A program made the translations under genes and the position numbers. 64,000 bases of DNA from Streptomyces massasporeus (GTDB lineage: Bacteria; Actinomycetota; Actinomycetes; Streptomycetales; Streptomycetaceae): positions 868,001 through 932,000 of the forward strand of contig NZ_BMSE01000001.1 of NCBI RefSeq assembly GCF_014648995.1, in the 5' to 3' direction. Shown one piece after another: positions 56,859-64,000 of this stretch. Position 1 is the first letter of the stretch; each line of letters starts with the position of its first letter. A model generated the notes under the pieces. That model did no database searches and had not been told where the DNA came from. It saw only the letters and a list, made by a program, of their open reading frames with translations.

Positions 56859-57575
56859 TCAGCGGTGGGGGTCGCTCTCCCGGTGGCGCAGCCGGTGCGC
56901 GGCGGCACCGAACGCGCCCGCGATCAGCACCCCGCCCGCTACCAGGGCGGGCACGGAGTCGGTGAAGGCACCGCCGTCACCGGCCCGCACCCCGCGCCGG
57001 ACCGGCGCCTCGCCGCACTCGGTGGGGTGCGCCTCGGGGGCTTTCGGCATCCAGTGGTGCGAGGGCTCGGGACAGGGCTTGTGGGTGGGTGGGCGCGTGG
57101 GGTCGTACGGGGGCTCGTGGGTGGGCTTGTGCGACGGCGTGTGGGGGCCTGAGCCGTGGGCCACGGTGAACGTCGCGCTCCAGATCGCGCCCTCGCCGCC
57201 GGGAGCGGCCGGGCAGGTGCCCTCGACGCTCCATGCCGAGTCCTCCGCCGGGGCGTCGGGGTCGCCCTCGAAGTTCTCCGCGGAGGCGATACGCGCTGTG
57301 CCGCGGTAGGCGGGGCCGGACACCTCGTCGTCGTTGCCGGTGACCCGTTGCAGCGGCACCGTGCCCTCGTCGAAGGCCTCAGAGGTGGCGTCGATGGTGT
57401 CGGGCGGCGGTCCCCCGGTCGGATCGCAGCTGACCGAGACGGTGAGCGTGCCGCCGGGCTGGACGGTGGCGGGACTGACCTCGGCGGCCGGTTCGGCGAA
57501 CACGGCCGGCGCGAAGCCCACCAGGGCTGAGCCGGCCAGGACGGCGACGGACAGGGCGTGCAGGCTGCGGCGCAT
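56859..57575 (-). CDS. Secreted, membrane-anchored surface protein with Pro/His-rich stalk
   Basis: The 238-residue product has a signal peptide (to about residue 27, ending FAEPA) and an Ig-like extracellular domain (VSPATVQPGGTLTVSVSCDPTGG). A Pro/His/Thr-rich stalk (HTPSHKPTHEPPYDPTRPP) leads to a C-terminal helix (ALVAGGVLIAGAFGAAAH) with a basic tail, leaving the body outside. No sortase motif is seen. The ATG has AAGGAGT upstream. Function unknown. Confidence 0.8.
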   Translation of the reverse strand: MRRSLHALSVAVLAGSALVGFAPAVFAEPAAEVSPATVQPGGTLTVSVSCDPTGGPPPDTIDATSEAFDEGTVPLQRVTGNDDEVSGPAYRGTARIASAENFEGDPDAPAEDSAWSVEGTCPAAPGGEGAIWSATFTVAHGSGPHTPSHKPTHEPPYDPTRPPTHKPCPEPSHHWMPKAPEAHPTECGEAPVRRGVRAGDGGAFTDSVPALVAGGVLIAGAFGAAAHRLRHRESDPHR

Positions 57576-57707
57576 CGAGGGGACTCCTTCGGTAGTCATA
57601 CCCCTCTGCCATGACAGCCCGCCGCCGACGGGCCCGCGCGGGACCGGACCCCATTAGCGGGACGGTGCCCTCCAACCGGGTGAACGTCCCGGGGCCCGTG
57701 CCGGGCC

Positions 57708-57848
57708 GCGCCCGCAGGCCCAGGGCCGTGGGTCAGGGCACGTCCCGCAGGCATAGGGCGATGCGCCAGACCGCGTCCCGCAGGCCCAGGGGCGTGCGTC
57801 AGTGCACGTCCCGCAGGCCCAAGGACGTGGGTCAGGCCGCGTCCCGCA
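57708..57848. repeat. Four tandem 33-bp repeats past the sigma factor gene
   Basis: Units begin at 57708, 57741, 57774 and 57807, with a partial fifth at 57840; each has a consensus CGTCCCGCAGGCCCA core. The last units overlap the 3' end of the sigma factor gene. Confidence 0.9.
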
Positions 57849-58626
57849 TGACCTGCTCCCGCACCCGCCCGCAGCACCGGCTGATCAGCCGGGACACGTG
57901 CATCTGCGAGATCCCCAGTTCCTCGGCGATCCGGCTCTGCGTCATGTCCCCGAAGAACCGCATGTACAGGATCGCCCGCTCCCGTTCGGGCAGCGCCGCC
58001 AGCCGGGCCTTCACGGCCTGGCGGTCGACGACGGTGTCCAGCGCCGGGTCGTAGGACCCCAGCGCGTTGCTCAGGGAGTAGCCGTCCTCGCTGCCGGGCA
58101 GTTCCGCGTCCAGGGACAGCGCCGTGAAGCTCTCCAGTGCCTCCTGGCCGGACCGCACGTCCTCCTCGCTCAGGTTCGCGTGCTCGGCGATCTCGGCCAC
58201 GGTGGGCCGGCGTCCGGAGATGGTCTGGGACAGGTCCTGGCCGGCGGAGCGCACGCGGTTGCGCAGGTCCTGGACACGGCGGGGTACGTGCAGGGTCCAC
58301 ATGTGGTCGCGGAAATGCCGCTTGATCTCGCCGGTGATGGTCGGTACGGCGTAGCTCTCGAAGGCGTTGCCCAGCTCGGGGTCGTACCGGTCGACAGCCT
58401 TGACCAGGCCGAGGGCTGCGACCTGGCGCAGGTCCTCGGCGTTCTCGCCCCGGTTGCGGAAGCGTCCGGCGAGGCGGTCCGCCATGGGCAGCCAGGCCTC
58501 GACGATCCCGTCGCGGAGCGCGTCGCGCTCCGGGCCGGCGGGCATGGAGGCGATCCTGCGGAAGGTCTCGGCGGTGTCGGGGGCGTCGTCGTGGGGGTGC
58601 TTCTTCGTACTGGATCGAGTCGGCAT
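57832..58626 (-). CDS. RNA polymerase sigma factor, SigB/SigF/SigG family
   Basis: The 264-residue product has region 2 (LVKAVDRYDPELGNAFESYAVPTITGEIKRHFRDHMWTLHVPRR), region 3, and region 4 with the helix-turn-helix TQSRIAEELGISQMHVSRLISRC. This group controls stress and sporulation genes in streptomycetes and is usually restrained by anti-sigma factors; none is adjacent. ATG 58626 is the likely start, though AAGGGAA is 16-22 bases upstream, so the start is not certain. Divergent from a ThDP enzyme gene that may be a target. Confidence 0.9.
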   Translation of the reverse strand: MPTRSSTKKHPHDDAPDTAETFRRIASMPAGPERDALRDGIVEAWLPMADRLAGRFRNRGENAEDLRQVAALGLVKAVDRYDPELGNAFESYAVPTITGEIKRHFRDHMWTLHVPRRVQDLRNRVRSAGQDLSQTISGRRPTVAEIAEHANLSEEDVRSGQEALESFTALSLDAELPGSEDGYSLSNALGSYDPALDTVVDRQAVKARLAALPERERAILYMRFFGDMTQSRIAEELGISQMHVSRLISRCCGRVREQVMRDAA

Positions 58627-58798
58627 GATACGTCGCAATTCCCTTGAAAGTACTTCGGGTTGGACGGGCACCGTGGAAGCGCGATCACTGTGGACAGGGG
58701 CGCGCCGGTGCGGCTCGCTCGCCGCTCCCACGGACGTGCCTCCTGTCCGAAGCACTCATGTGCGCCTGCCCCCGGCCCCCACCCGCAAACCCGGAGAG

Positions 58799-58822
58799 GT
58801 TTTCCGCTGTCGCGCAGGGTGA
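58799..58822 (+). promoter_or_regulatory. Candidate SigB-type promoter of the ThDP enzyme
   Basis: GTTTT (58799-58803) and GGGTGA (58817-58822) fit the stress-sigma pattern GNNT-N14-16-GGGT. The -10 is 44 bp upstream of the ATG at 58866. Confidence 0.35.
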
Positions 58823-58865
58823 CTCGTACTGCCGGGTCTGTCCCCCTACGTCCGGGAGGTCGTAC

Positions 58866-60659
58866 ATGAGCACCAAGGTCGCCGACCATGTCCTGCAGAG
58901 GCTGCGTGAATGGGGAGTGGAGCAGGTCTTCGGCTATCCCGGCGACGGCATCAACGGCCTGCTCGCCGCGTGGGGCAGGACGGAGAACGAGCCGCGTTTC
59001 GTGCAGTCGCGGCACGAGGAGATGTCCGCGTTCCAGGCGGTCGGCTACGCCAAGTTCAGCGGCCGGCTCGGGGTGTGCGCCGCGACGTCGGGACCGGGTG
59101 CGATCCATCTGCTGAACGGCCTGTACGACGCCAAGCTGGACCACGTGCCGGTGCTGGCGATCGTCGGCCAGACCCACCGCACCGCGATGGGCGGCTCCTA
59201 CCAGCAGGAAGTCGATCTGCACACACTGTACAAGGACGTCGCCTCCGAGTTCGTGGAGACGGTGACGGTGCCGGAGCAGCTGCCGAACGTGCTGGACCGG
59301 GCTATCCGCACGGCGTACGCGCGCCGCTGCCCGACCGCGATCATCATCCCCGGCGACGTCCAGGAGCTCGACTACGCGCCGCCGACGCACGAGTTCAAGA
59401 TGGTGCCCTCCAGTCTGGACCGCAGCGCGTGGACCGCCGTGCCGTCCGACGAGTCGGTGCGGCGGGCCGCCGAGATCCTCAACTCCGGTGACAAGGTGGC
59501 GATCCTGGTCGGTCAGGGCGCGGCCGGGGCGCGCACCGAGGTGGAGCGGATCGCCGAACTGCTCGGCGCGGGTGTCGCCAAGGCGCTGCTCGGCAAGGAC
59601 GTCCTCAGCGACGAACTGCCGTACGTCACCGGCTCGATCGGCCTGCTGGGCACCCGTCCGTCCTACGAGCTGATGCGGGACTGCGACACGCTGCTGACCA
59701 TCGGGTCGTCGTTCCCCTACAGCCAGTTCCTGCCGGAGTTCGGCACGGCGCGGGGCGTGCAGATCGACATCGACCCGCACATGATCGGGATGCGCTACCC
59801 GTACGAGGTGAACCTGGTCGGCGACGCGAAGGCCACGCTGGATCGGCTGCTCCCGCTGATCGAGGAGGGGCGCGGGCGCGAGTGGTACGACACGGTGTGC
59901 GACAACGTGACGCGCTGGCGTGACGTCATGGAGCGCCGGGCCGGGCTGGACGCCGACCCGATCAACCCGGAGTACGTGACCCGTGCGCTGGACGCGGTAC
60001 TGCCGGACGACGCGATCGTCACGTCCGACTCGGGCTCCACGGCCAACTGGTACGCCCGGCACCTGACGATGAGGCCGGGCATGCGCGGCTCGCTCTCCGG
60101 CACGCTGGCGACGATGGGCTGCGGGGTGCCGTATGTGATCGGTGCGAAGTTCGCGCACCCGGACCGGCCGGCGATCGCGCTGGTCGGGGACGGTGCGATG
60201 CAGATGAACGGGATGGCGGAGCTGATCACGGCGGCCAAGTACCGGCACCTGTGGGAGGATCCGCGGCTGGTGATCGCGGTGTTCAACAACCACGATCTGA
60301 ATCAGGTCACGTGGGAGCTGCGGGCGATGGGGGGTGCTCCGTCGTTCCTGCCGTCGCAGGAGCTTCCGGACGTGCAGTACGCCGCGTTCGCCCGTTCCCT
60401 GGGGCTGACCGGCATCCGGGTGGAGAAGCCGGAGGACGTGGAGGCGGCCTGGCGGGCCGCGCTGGAGGCGGACGGCCCCGCGGTGGTGGAGTTCCTGACC
60501 GATCCGGCCGTCCCGCCGATCCCGCCGCACGCCACCTGGGACCAGATGGAGGCGACCGCCGCGTCGGTCCTGAAGGGCGACGCGGACCGGGGAGCGATGG
60601 TCAAGCGGGGCTTCAAGGCGAAGGTGCAGGAGTTCCTGCCGGGGCGGGAGAAGAAGTAG
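58866..60659 (+). CDS. Thiamine pyrophosphate-dependent enzyme, pyruvate oxidase/PoxB-like
   Basis: The 597-residue product has three ThDP-family domains: N-terminal Pyr domain with the catalytic Glu in RHEEMSAFQAVGYAKFSG, a central nucleotide-binding domain, and a C-terminal PP domain with the ThDP motif GDGAMQMNGMAELITAAKY...FNNHDLNQ. It resembles pyruvate dehydrogenase (quinone)/pyruvate oxidase more than acetolactate synthase. It probably decarboxylates pyruvate to acetate, perhaps under stress. ATG with GGGAGG upstream. Divergent from the sigma factor. Confidence 0.88.
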   Translation: MSTKVADHVLQRLREWGVEQVFGYPGDGINGLLAAWGRTENEPRFVQSRHEEMSAFQAVGYAKFSGRLGVCAATSGPGAIHLLNGLYDAKLDHVPVLAIVGQTHRTAMGGSYQQEVDLHTLYKDVASEFVETVTVPEQLPNVLDRAIRTAYARRCPTAIIIPGDVQELDYAPPTHEFKMVPSSLDRSAWTAVPSDESVRRAAEILNSGDKVAILVGQGAAGARTEVERIAELLGAGVAKALLGKDVLSDELPYVTGSIGLLGTRPSYELMRDCDTLLTIGSSFPYSQFLPEFGTARGVQIDIDPHMIGMRYPYEVNLVGDAKATLDRLLPLIEEGRGREWYDTVCDNVTRWRDVMERRAGLDADPINPEYVTRALDAVLPDDAIVTSDSGSTANWYARHLTMRPGMRGSLSGTLATMGCGVPYVIGAKFAHPDRPAIALVGDGAMQMNGMAELITAAKYRHLWEDPRLVIAVFNNHDLNQVTWELRAMGGAPSFLPSQELPDVQYAAFARSLGLTGIRVEKPEDVEAAWRAALEADGPAVVEFLTDPAVPPIPPHATWDQMEATAASVLKGDADRGAMVKRGFKAKVQEFLPGREKK

Positions 60660-60670
60660 CCGCCGCGTGT

Positions 60671-60749
60671 TGAACGGCACTGAAGAGTTCAGTTGCGCAC
60701 GAAACAGTTCAGTGGTCAGTTCAGTAGCGCGTTGAACTGTTCAGTGCCG
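60671..60749. promoter_or_regulatory. Cluster of TGAAC/GTTCA sites
   Basis: TGAAC occurs at 60671 and 60733 and GTTCA at 60687, 60707, 60719 and 60739, all within 79 bp. ACTGAA-GAG-TTCAGT (60679-60693) and TGAAC-T-GTTCA (60733-60743) are palindromes. CGGCACTGAA (60675-60684) pairs with TTCAGTGCCG (60740-60749). It looks like a multi-site operator whose regulator or target gene may have been displaced by the insertion sequences that follow. Confidence 0.55.
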
Positions 60750-60769
60750 TACCTACGTAGGCCGGGCAG

Positions 60770-60917
60770 TTGCGCCGACATCACCAGGCGAGACAGCTGG
60801 GACTGGCCCAGCTCATGGCCGACGGCCCGTTCCTGTCTGGAGATCCTCACGGATGCCGGCTACCAGGGCACGGGAGCACAGACCGGCGGACGAGTGGTGA
60901 CGCCTCCACATCGCAAG
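60770..60917 (+). pseudogene. Remnant of an IS5-like (DDE_4) transposase
   Basis: Two short segments in different frames match the family: RQLGLAQLMADGPFL, then EILTDAGYQGTGAQTGGRVVTPPHRK, joined across a frameshift near 60835. Only this C-terminal piece with one catalytic Asp region survives. It abuts the IS110 fragment. Confidence 0.6.
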
Positions 60918-60955
60918 TTGACGACAGCCGTCCGCCCAATAATGAGAACGACCAC

Positions 60956-61450
60956 GTGGCCATCCTGGTAGAACAAGGCGACGGCGTCATTGGCGTCGAC
61001 ACCCACCGAGATACCCTCGCAGCAGCGGCTGTCAATCCCATCGGTGCAGTCCTGGCCAGCACCGATTCCCCAGCCAACGCCTGCGGTTACCGGCGTCTGC
61101 TGGACTTCGCCCGGGAGCAAGTCCCCGGCCGCCGCTGCTGGGCTCTGGAAGGCATCGGCAGCCACAGCGCCGGACTCGTCTCTTTCCTTGACCAGGCCGG
61201 CGAGCAGGTCGTCGAGGTCTGCCGGCCTAAGCGGGCCACCAACCTGGGCGGACGCAAGACCGTCATGCTCGATGCCATCCGGGCCGCGAAGGAGGCCCTG
61301 GCCACCGAGCACCTGATACAGCGCCGACTCCGCGGCGAGCGCGAGGCGCTGCGTGTCCTTCTCGCCACCCGCCACGGAGCTGTTCTCGCCTCCACAGCCG
61401 CTCAACCAGGTCAAGGGACTGATCGTCTGCGACCCAGACGACCTCCGCGC
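60956..61450 (+). pseudogene. IS110-family transposase, N-terminal part (interrupted)
   Basis: From GTG 60956 the frame encodes the IS110 DEDD/RuvC-like domain: VIGVDTHRDTLAAAAV with the first Asp, CWALEGIGSHSAGLVSFL with the conserved Glu, and RGEREALRVLLATRHGAV. A frameshift near 61396-61400 changes frame; the family text then continues as PLNQVKGLIVCDPDDLRA up to 61450. There the IS256-type element begins. The other half is at 63509-63999. It cannot make active transposase as it stands. Confidence 0.8.
61442..61450. repeat. Left copy of the 9-bp target-site duplication
   Basis: CCTCCGCGC, identical to 63509-63517, flanks the 2058-bp element. Eight- or nine-bp duplications are characteristic of IS256-family insertion. 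Confidence 0.85.
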
Positions 61451-61474
61451 GAGCAATGCTCATGACCTGTGGAT
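61451..61474. repeat. Left terminal inverted repeat of the IS256-type element
   Basis: Begins GAGCAATGCTCATGACCTGT and pairs imperfectly with 63485-63508. Confidence 0.8.
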
Positions 61475-61502
61475 CGGCCTTGGGTTGGACGCGAAGGGCG
61501 TA

Positions 61503-61565
61503 CCTTCCCGAGTGATCGACTTCTGGTCATCGAGCAGGCCGACGTTGCACCGTCGGTCGGGAAGG
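61503..61565. repeat. Inverted repeat upstream of the IS256 transposase
   Basis: CCTTCCCGA (61503-61511) and TCGGGAAGG (61557-61565) are perfect 9-bp arms 45 bp apart, ending 7 bp before the transposase GTG. It could hide the ribosome site in transcripts entering from outside, as known for other insertion sequences. Confidence 0.4.
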
Positions 61566-61572
61566 CACGTCC

Positions 61573-62826
61573 GTGCTGAGCGTAGTGAATGCCGATGGAA
61601 CGACAGAGACCGGTTCCCTGATCGACGACATCGTCCGCGAGGGCGCGAGGCGGATGCTGGCCGCCGCCCTGGAGGCCGAAGTCAACGTCTACATAGCCGA
61701 GTTGACTGATCAGCGTGACGAGCACGGGCGCCGCCTGGTGGTCCGCAACGGCTATCACCAGCCGAGAAGGGTCACCACCGCGGCCGGATCGGTGGAGGTG
61801 AAGGCCCCGAGGGTGAACGACAGGCGTGTCGACGAGGCCACCGGCGAGCGCAAGCGGTTCTCCTCGACCATCCTGCCGCCCTGGTGCCGCAAGTCCCCGA
61901 AGATCAGCGAAGTGCTGCCCCTGCTCTATCTCCATGGCCTGTCCTCCGGCGACTTCGTGCCTGCGCTAGAGCAGTTCCTCGGCTCGGCGGCTGGCCTCTC
62001 ACCCGCGACGGTCACCCGGCTCACCCAGCAATGGCAGGCCGACCACCAAGCGTTCGGCGAGCGCGATCTGTCTGCCAGCGACTATGTCTACGTGTGGGCC
62101 GACGGCATCCACCTGCGCATACGCCTGCGGGAGGCGAAGTCATGCGTGCTCGTGCTGATGGGCGTTCGCGCGGACGGCACCAAGGAGCTGATCGCGATGA
62201 GCGACGGCTACCGCGAATCGGCCGACTCCTGGGCAGATCTCCTGCGCGACTGTGCTCGCCGAGGGATGCGCGCTCCCCTTCTCGCGGTCGGCGATGGGGC
62301 GCTTGGATTCTGGAAGGCCCTGGCCGAAGTATTCCCCGAGACGCGCCAGCAAAGATGTTGGGTTCACAAGATCGCCAATGTCGCGAACGCCCTGCCGAAG
62401 TCCGCCCAGCCCGGTGCGAAGAAGGCCCTGCAGGAGATCTACAACGCCGAGGACCGTGAGCACGCCGTGAAGGCGGTCGGGGCGTTCGCCAAGACCTACG
62501 GGACGAAGTTCCCCAAGGCCGTCAAGAAGATCACCGACGACGTGGACGAACTGCTGGCGTTCTACGACTTTCCCGCCGAGCACTGGATCCATCTGCGGAC
62601 CACGAATCCGATCGAGTCGACCTTCGCTACCGTCCGCCTGCGCACGAAGGTCACCAAGGGCGCCGGCAGCGCGGCCGCCGCCCTGGCCATGGTCTTCAAG
62701 CTCGTCGAGTCCGCCCAGGCCCGATGGCGGGCCGTGAACGCGCCTCACCTCGTCGCCCTCGTTCGCGCCGGAGCCCGCTTCGAACGCGGCCACCTCGTCG
62801 AACGCCCCGAAGGCCACGCAGCCTGA
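61573..62826 (+). CDS. IS256-family transposase, intact
   Basis: The 417-residue product is full length. It starts at GTG 61573 and has the DDE catalytic residues Asp177 (VWADGIHLRIR), Asp241 (AVGDGALGFWKAL) and Glu348 (TTNPIESTFATVRLRT), along with CWVHKIANVANALPKSAQPGAKKALQEIY. No frameshift or stop is present, so the element may still be mobile. Codon use is slightly less GC-biased than the flanking chromosome. Confidence 0.93.
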   Translation: MLSVVNADGTTETGSLIDDIVREGARRMLAAALEAEVNVYIAELTDQRDEHGRRLVVRNGYHQPRRVTTAAGSVEVKAPRVNDRRVDEATGERKRFSSTILPPWCRKSPKISEVLPLLYLHGLSSGDFVPALEQFLGSAAGLSPATVTRLTQQWQADHQAFGERDLSASDYVYVWADGIHLRIRLREAKSCVLVLMGVRADGTKELIAMSDGYRESADSWADLLRDCARRGMRAPLLAVGDGALGFWKALAEVFPETRQQRCWVHKIANVANALPKSAQPGAKKALQEIYNAEDREHAVKAVGAFAKTYGTKFPKAVKKITDDVDELLAFYDFPAEHWIHLRTTNPIESTFATVRLRTKVTKGAGSAAAALAMVFKLVESAQARWRAVNAPHLVALVRAGARFERGHLVERPEGHAA

Positions 62827-62863
62827 ACTACCCCACGATCCAGAGATCTTTACTGCTGATCTG

Positions 62864-62871
62864 GCATTGCT
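62864..62871. repeat. Possible relic of the ancestral right end of the IS256 element
   Basis: GCATTGCT within GGCATTGCTT matches 8 of 10 positions of the reverse complement of the left terminus (AGCATTGCTC). It is placed where a 1.42-kb IS256 would end, just before the kinase gene. Confidence 0.35.
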
Positions 62872-62877
62872 TGAGGA

Positions 62878-63390
62878 TCAGGCTCTCGCGGAGAGGACCT
62901 CAAGGACCGTCGCAACGTTTGCCGACAGGTCAGTCATCGCATCCAGCACCAACCGGTGATCGGGCCACGAGGCGAACTCCTCCCGCAGCCGTTCCACCAC
63001 CTCCCACGTCGGCTCAGAAAAGCCCTCGATCCCCCGGGACCGGTTCTCCAATCGACGGCGGTGCACCACCGGATCCGAACACACCACCTCGATGAACACC
63101 AGCGGCACACCATGATGATGCGCCAGCGACCGCCACTGTCCCCGCGCCGCCTCCACGGCGTTGACCGCATCGACGATCACGGTTTGGCCCATACCGAGCA
63201 CACCATCGGCCACCGCCTCGGCCACGACATACGCCGCCAGGCCCGTGGGCTGGTCACGGGCCACCCCCGCACGCCACATCGCCGCCTCGATCGGGTCCAC
63301 GGACACGACCGGAGCAGTCAGCTTGCGCCCCAACGCCTCGGCGACCGAACTCTTCCCCGCACCGGGCAGCCCCGCCATCGCGATCAACAT
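62878..63390 (-). CDS. P-loop kinase/AAA_33-type ATP-binding protein, transposon passenger
   Basis: The 170-residue product starts with a P-loop (LIAMAGLPGAGKSSVAEALG, residues 7-15), followed by VVSVDPIEAAMWRAG, VIVDAVNAVEAARGQWR and an Arg-rich lid (HRRRLENRSRG), the pattern of small-molecule kinases such as gluconate-, chloramphenicol- or zeta-type proteins. ATG 63390 has GAGGG upstream; an in-frame ATG at 63486 overlaps the right terminal repeat. It lies wholly inside the transposon and on the opposite strand to the transposase. Its substrate is unknown; antibiotic or nucleotide phosphorylation and toxin activity are all open. Confidence 0.8.
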   Translation of the reverse strand: MLIAMAGLPGAGKSSVAEALGRKLTAPVVSVDPIEAAMWRAGVARDQPTGLAAYVVAEAVADGVLGMGQTVIVDAVNAVEAARGQWRSLAHHHGVPLVFIEVVCSDPVVHRRRLENRSRGIEGFSEPTWEVVERLREEFASWPDHRLVLDAMTDLSANVATVLEVLSARA

Positions 63391-63484
63391 GACGACACCC
63401 TCGCACGCCCGACCGAACCGACCAGCCATCAACGCCAGAACGGCACAGACATCCCCATCCCGAGTCATCAAGTCACGCGACGAC

Positions 63485-63508
63485 ATCCACAGGAATTGAC
63501 AATTACTC
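63485..63508. repeat. Right terminal inverted repeat of the IS256-type element
   Basis: Reads ATCCACAGGAATTGACAATT then ACTC; 18 of 24 positions pair with 61451-61474. Confidence 0.8.
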
Positions 63509-63517
63509 CCTCCGCGC
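63509..63517. repeat. Right copy of the 9-bp target-site duplication
   Basis: CCTCCGCGC, identical to 61442-61450. Confidence 0.85.
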
Positions 63518-63999
63518 CGAGTTGCGGAAACTCAAGCGTCCGTCCCACGTCACCCACTGTGCTCAGTTCCGGGATCGCCCGGCCTGGGACCTTGAGCACC
63601 GGATGACAGCACGGGCGCTTCGATCCACCGCCCAACGCATCTAAGCCCTGCAAACCGAAGCCAAGGATCTTGAGAGGAAGATCCTCACGCTGGTCAGAGC
63701 GTCCGCTCCAGAGCTCTTCGACCTGCTCGGCGTCGGGCCGATCACTGCAGCTCAGATCCTGGTCACATGGCCCCATCAGGGCAGGTTCCGCTCAGAAGCC
63801 GCCTTCGCGTCTTTTGCCAGCGTCTCGCCGATCCCTATGTCTTCCGGGCTCACCAACCGACACCGACTCAATCGCAGTGGAGACCGGCACCTCAACCGGG
63901 CCATGCACACCATCACCCTGATCTGATCCCGTATACGGCTCGCCCCCGCCACGAAGACGTACATCGCCCGCAGAATTACCGAGGGGGAAGACCTCCCGC
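63509..63999 (+). pseudogene. IS110-family transposase, C-terminal part (interrupted, decayed)
   Basis: The frame continuing from the left half gives ELRKLKRPSHVTHCAQFRDRPAWDLEHR, then the Transposase_20 domain LFDLLGVGPITAAQILVTW, RFRSEAAFASFASVSPIPMSSG and LNRSGDRHLNRAMHTITLI. Two in-frame stops break it: TAA 63642-63644 and TGA 63924-63926 (probably from CAG/CAA and TGG). The reading continues as SRIRLAPATKTYIARRITEG to the window edge. Confidence 0.8.
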
Positions 64000-64000
64000 G

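Larger units (their letters stand above)
61451..63508. mobile_element. IS256-type transposon, 2058 bp, carrying a P-loop kinase gene
   Basis: The ends are imperfect 24-bp inverted repeats (61451-61474 and 63485-63508, 18 of 24 matching, with CCTGTGGAT perfect) bracketed by the 9-bp duplication CCTCCGCGC. It contains an intact IS256-family transposase (plus strand) and a kinase-like gene (minus strand). Typical IS256 elements are 1.3-1.5 kb without passengers. Deleting the element plus one target copy restores the local IS110 frame (DDLRA-ELRKLKR), which proves insertion into that gene. Confidence 0.85.

Noticed and set aside
57708..57848. Possible CRISPR array
   Set aside because: The 33-bp units are contiguous with no unique spacers and no cas genes are present; they are plain tandem repeats.
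60956..61465. Functional IS110 transposase
   Set aside because: A frameshift, an inserted 2-kb element and two in-frame stops in the distal half exclude a working enzyme.

Overview
The window reads as chromosomal DNA of a Streptomyces or close relative. GC is very high, many starts are GTG or TTG behind GGAGG-type ribosome sites, TTA leucine codons are rare, and the gene families are typical of the genus: CebR-type operators with CBM2 cellulases, ROK/WYL/DUF5753 regulators, a SigB/F-type sigma factor, a second DnaK and several insertion sequences. No tRNA, rRNA, CRISPR array or replication origin was seen.

Layout. (1) 1-7833: a minus-strand sugar or polyol uptake and catabolism block. A ROK repressor is followed by a tandem-ATPase ABC protein, permease, lipoprotein binding protein, Gfo/Idh oxidoreductase and TIM-barrel isomerase; a truncated PQQ-type sugar dehydrogenase sits at the window edge. 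(2) 8146-18230: a probable oxalate/formate unit. It has a GntR/FCD regulator, a lone KAS III enzyme, an OFA-family transporter with an overlapping 46-residue membrane protein, a ketopantoate-reductase-like enzyme, and an NAD-linked formate dehydrogenase with a split catalytic chain and a fused NuoE-NuoF chain, then FdhD. (3) 18328-29969: MarR/quinone oxidoreductase pair, secreted sialidase with a membrane-anchored DUF4185-like protein, SBF-type transporter/LysR pair, long-chain acyl-CoA ligase, aldo/keto reductase, short-chain dehydrogenase and a His-rich methyltransferase. (4) 30099-38060: a cellulase island of GH6, GH48 and GH74, all with CBM2 modules. GH6 and GH48 diverge from a region with a perfect CebR box; GH74 is broken by one in-frame amber codon.

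(5) 38026-50046: mostly small regulators and enzymes, many convergent and overlapping at their 3' ends, then a DnaK paralogue behind an HspR-like (HAIR) element, a glycerophosphodiesterase, a CorA-like membrane protein and an OsmC protein. (6) 50185-60659: holin-like/phosphodiesterase fusion, two metallo-beta-lactamase-fold enzymes, DedA protein, aminotransferase, cell-surface protein, sigma factor, and a divergent pyruvate-oxidase-like ThDP enzyme. (7) 60660-63999: nested mobile DNA. An IS5-like remnant is followed by an IS110-family transposase gene that was split by a 2058-bp IS256-type element. That element has 24-bp imperfect terminal repeats and a 9-bp target duplication, and carries a small P-loop kinase gene besides its intact transposase. 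Removing the element and one target copy rejoins the local IS110 reading frame exactly.

The strongest points for follow-up are the kinase-carrying IS256-type transposon, the amber-interrupted xyloglucanase, the split/fused formate dehydrogenase with its overlapping small transporter protein, and TTA codons in the GH6 cellulase and sialidase that suggest bldA control. All functional calls are from reading the sequence; no database search was run.
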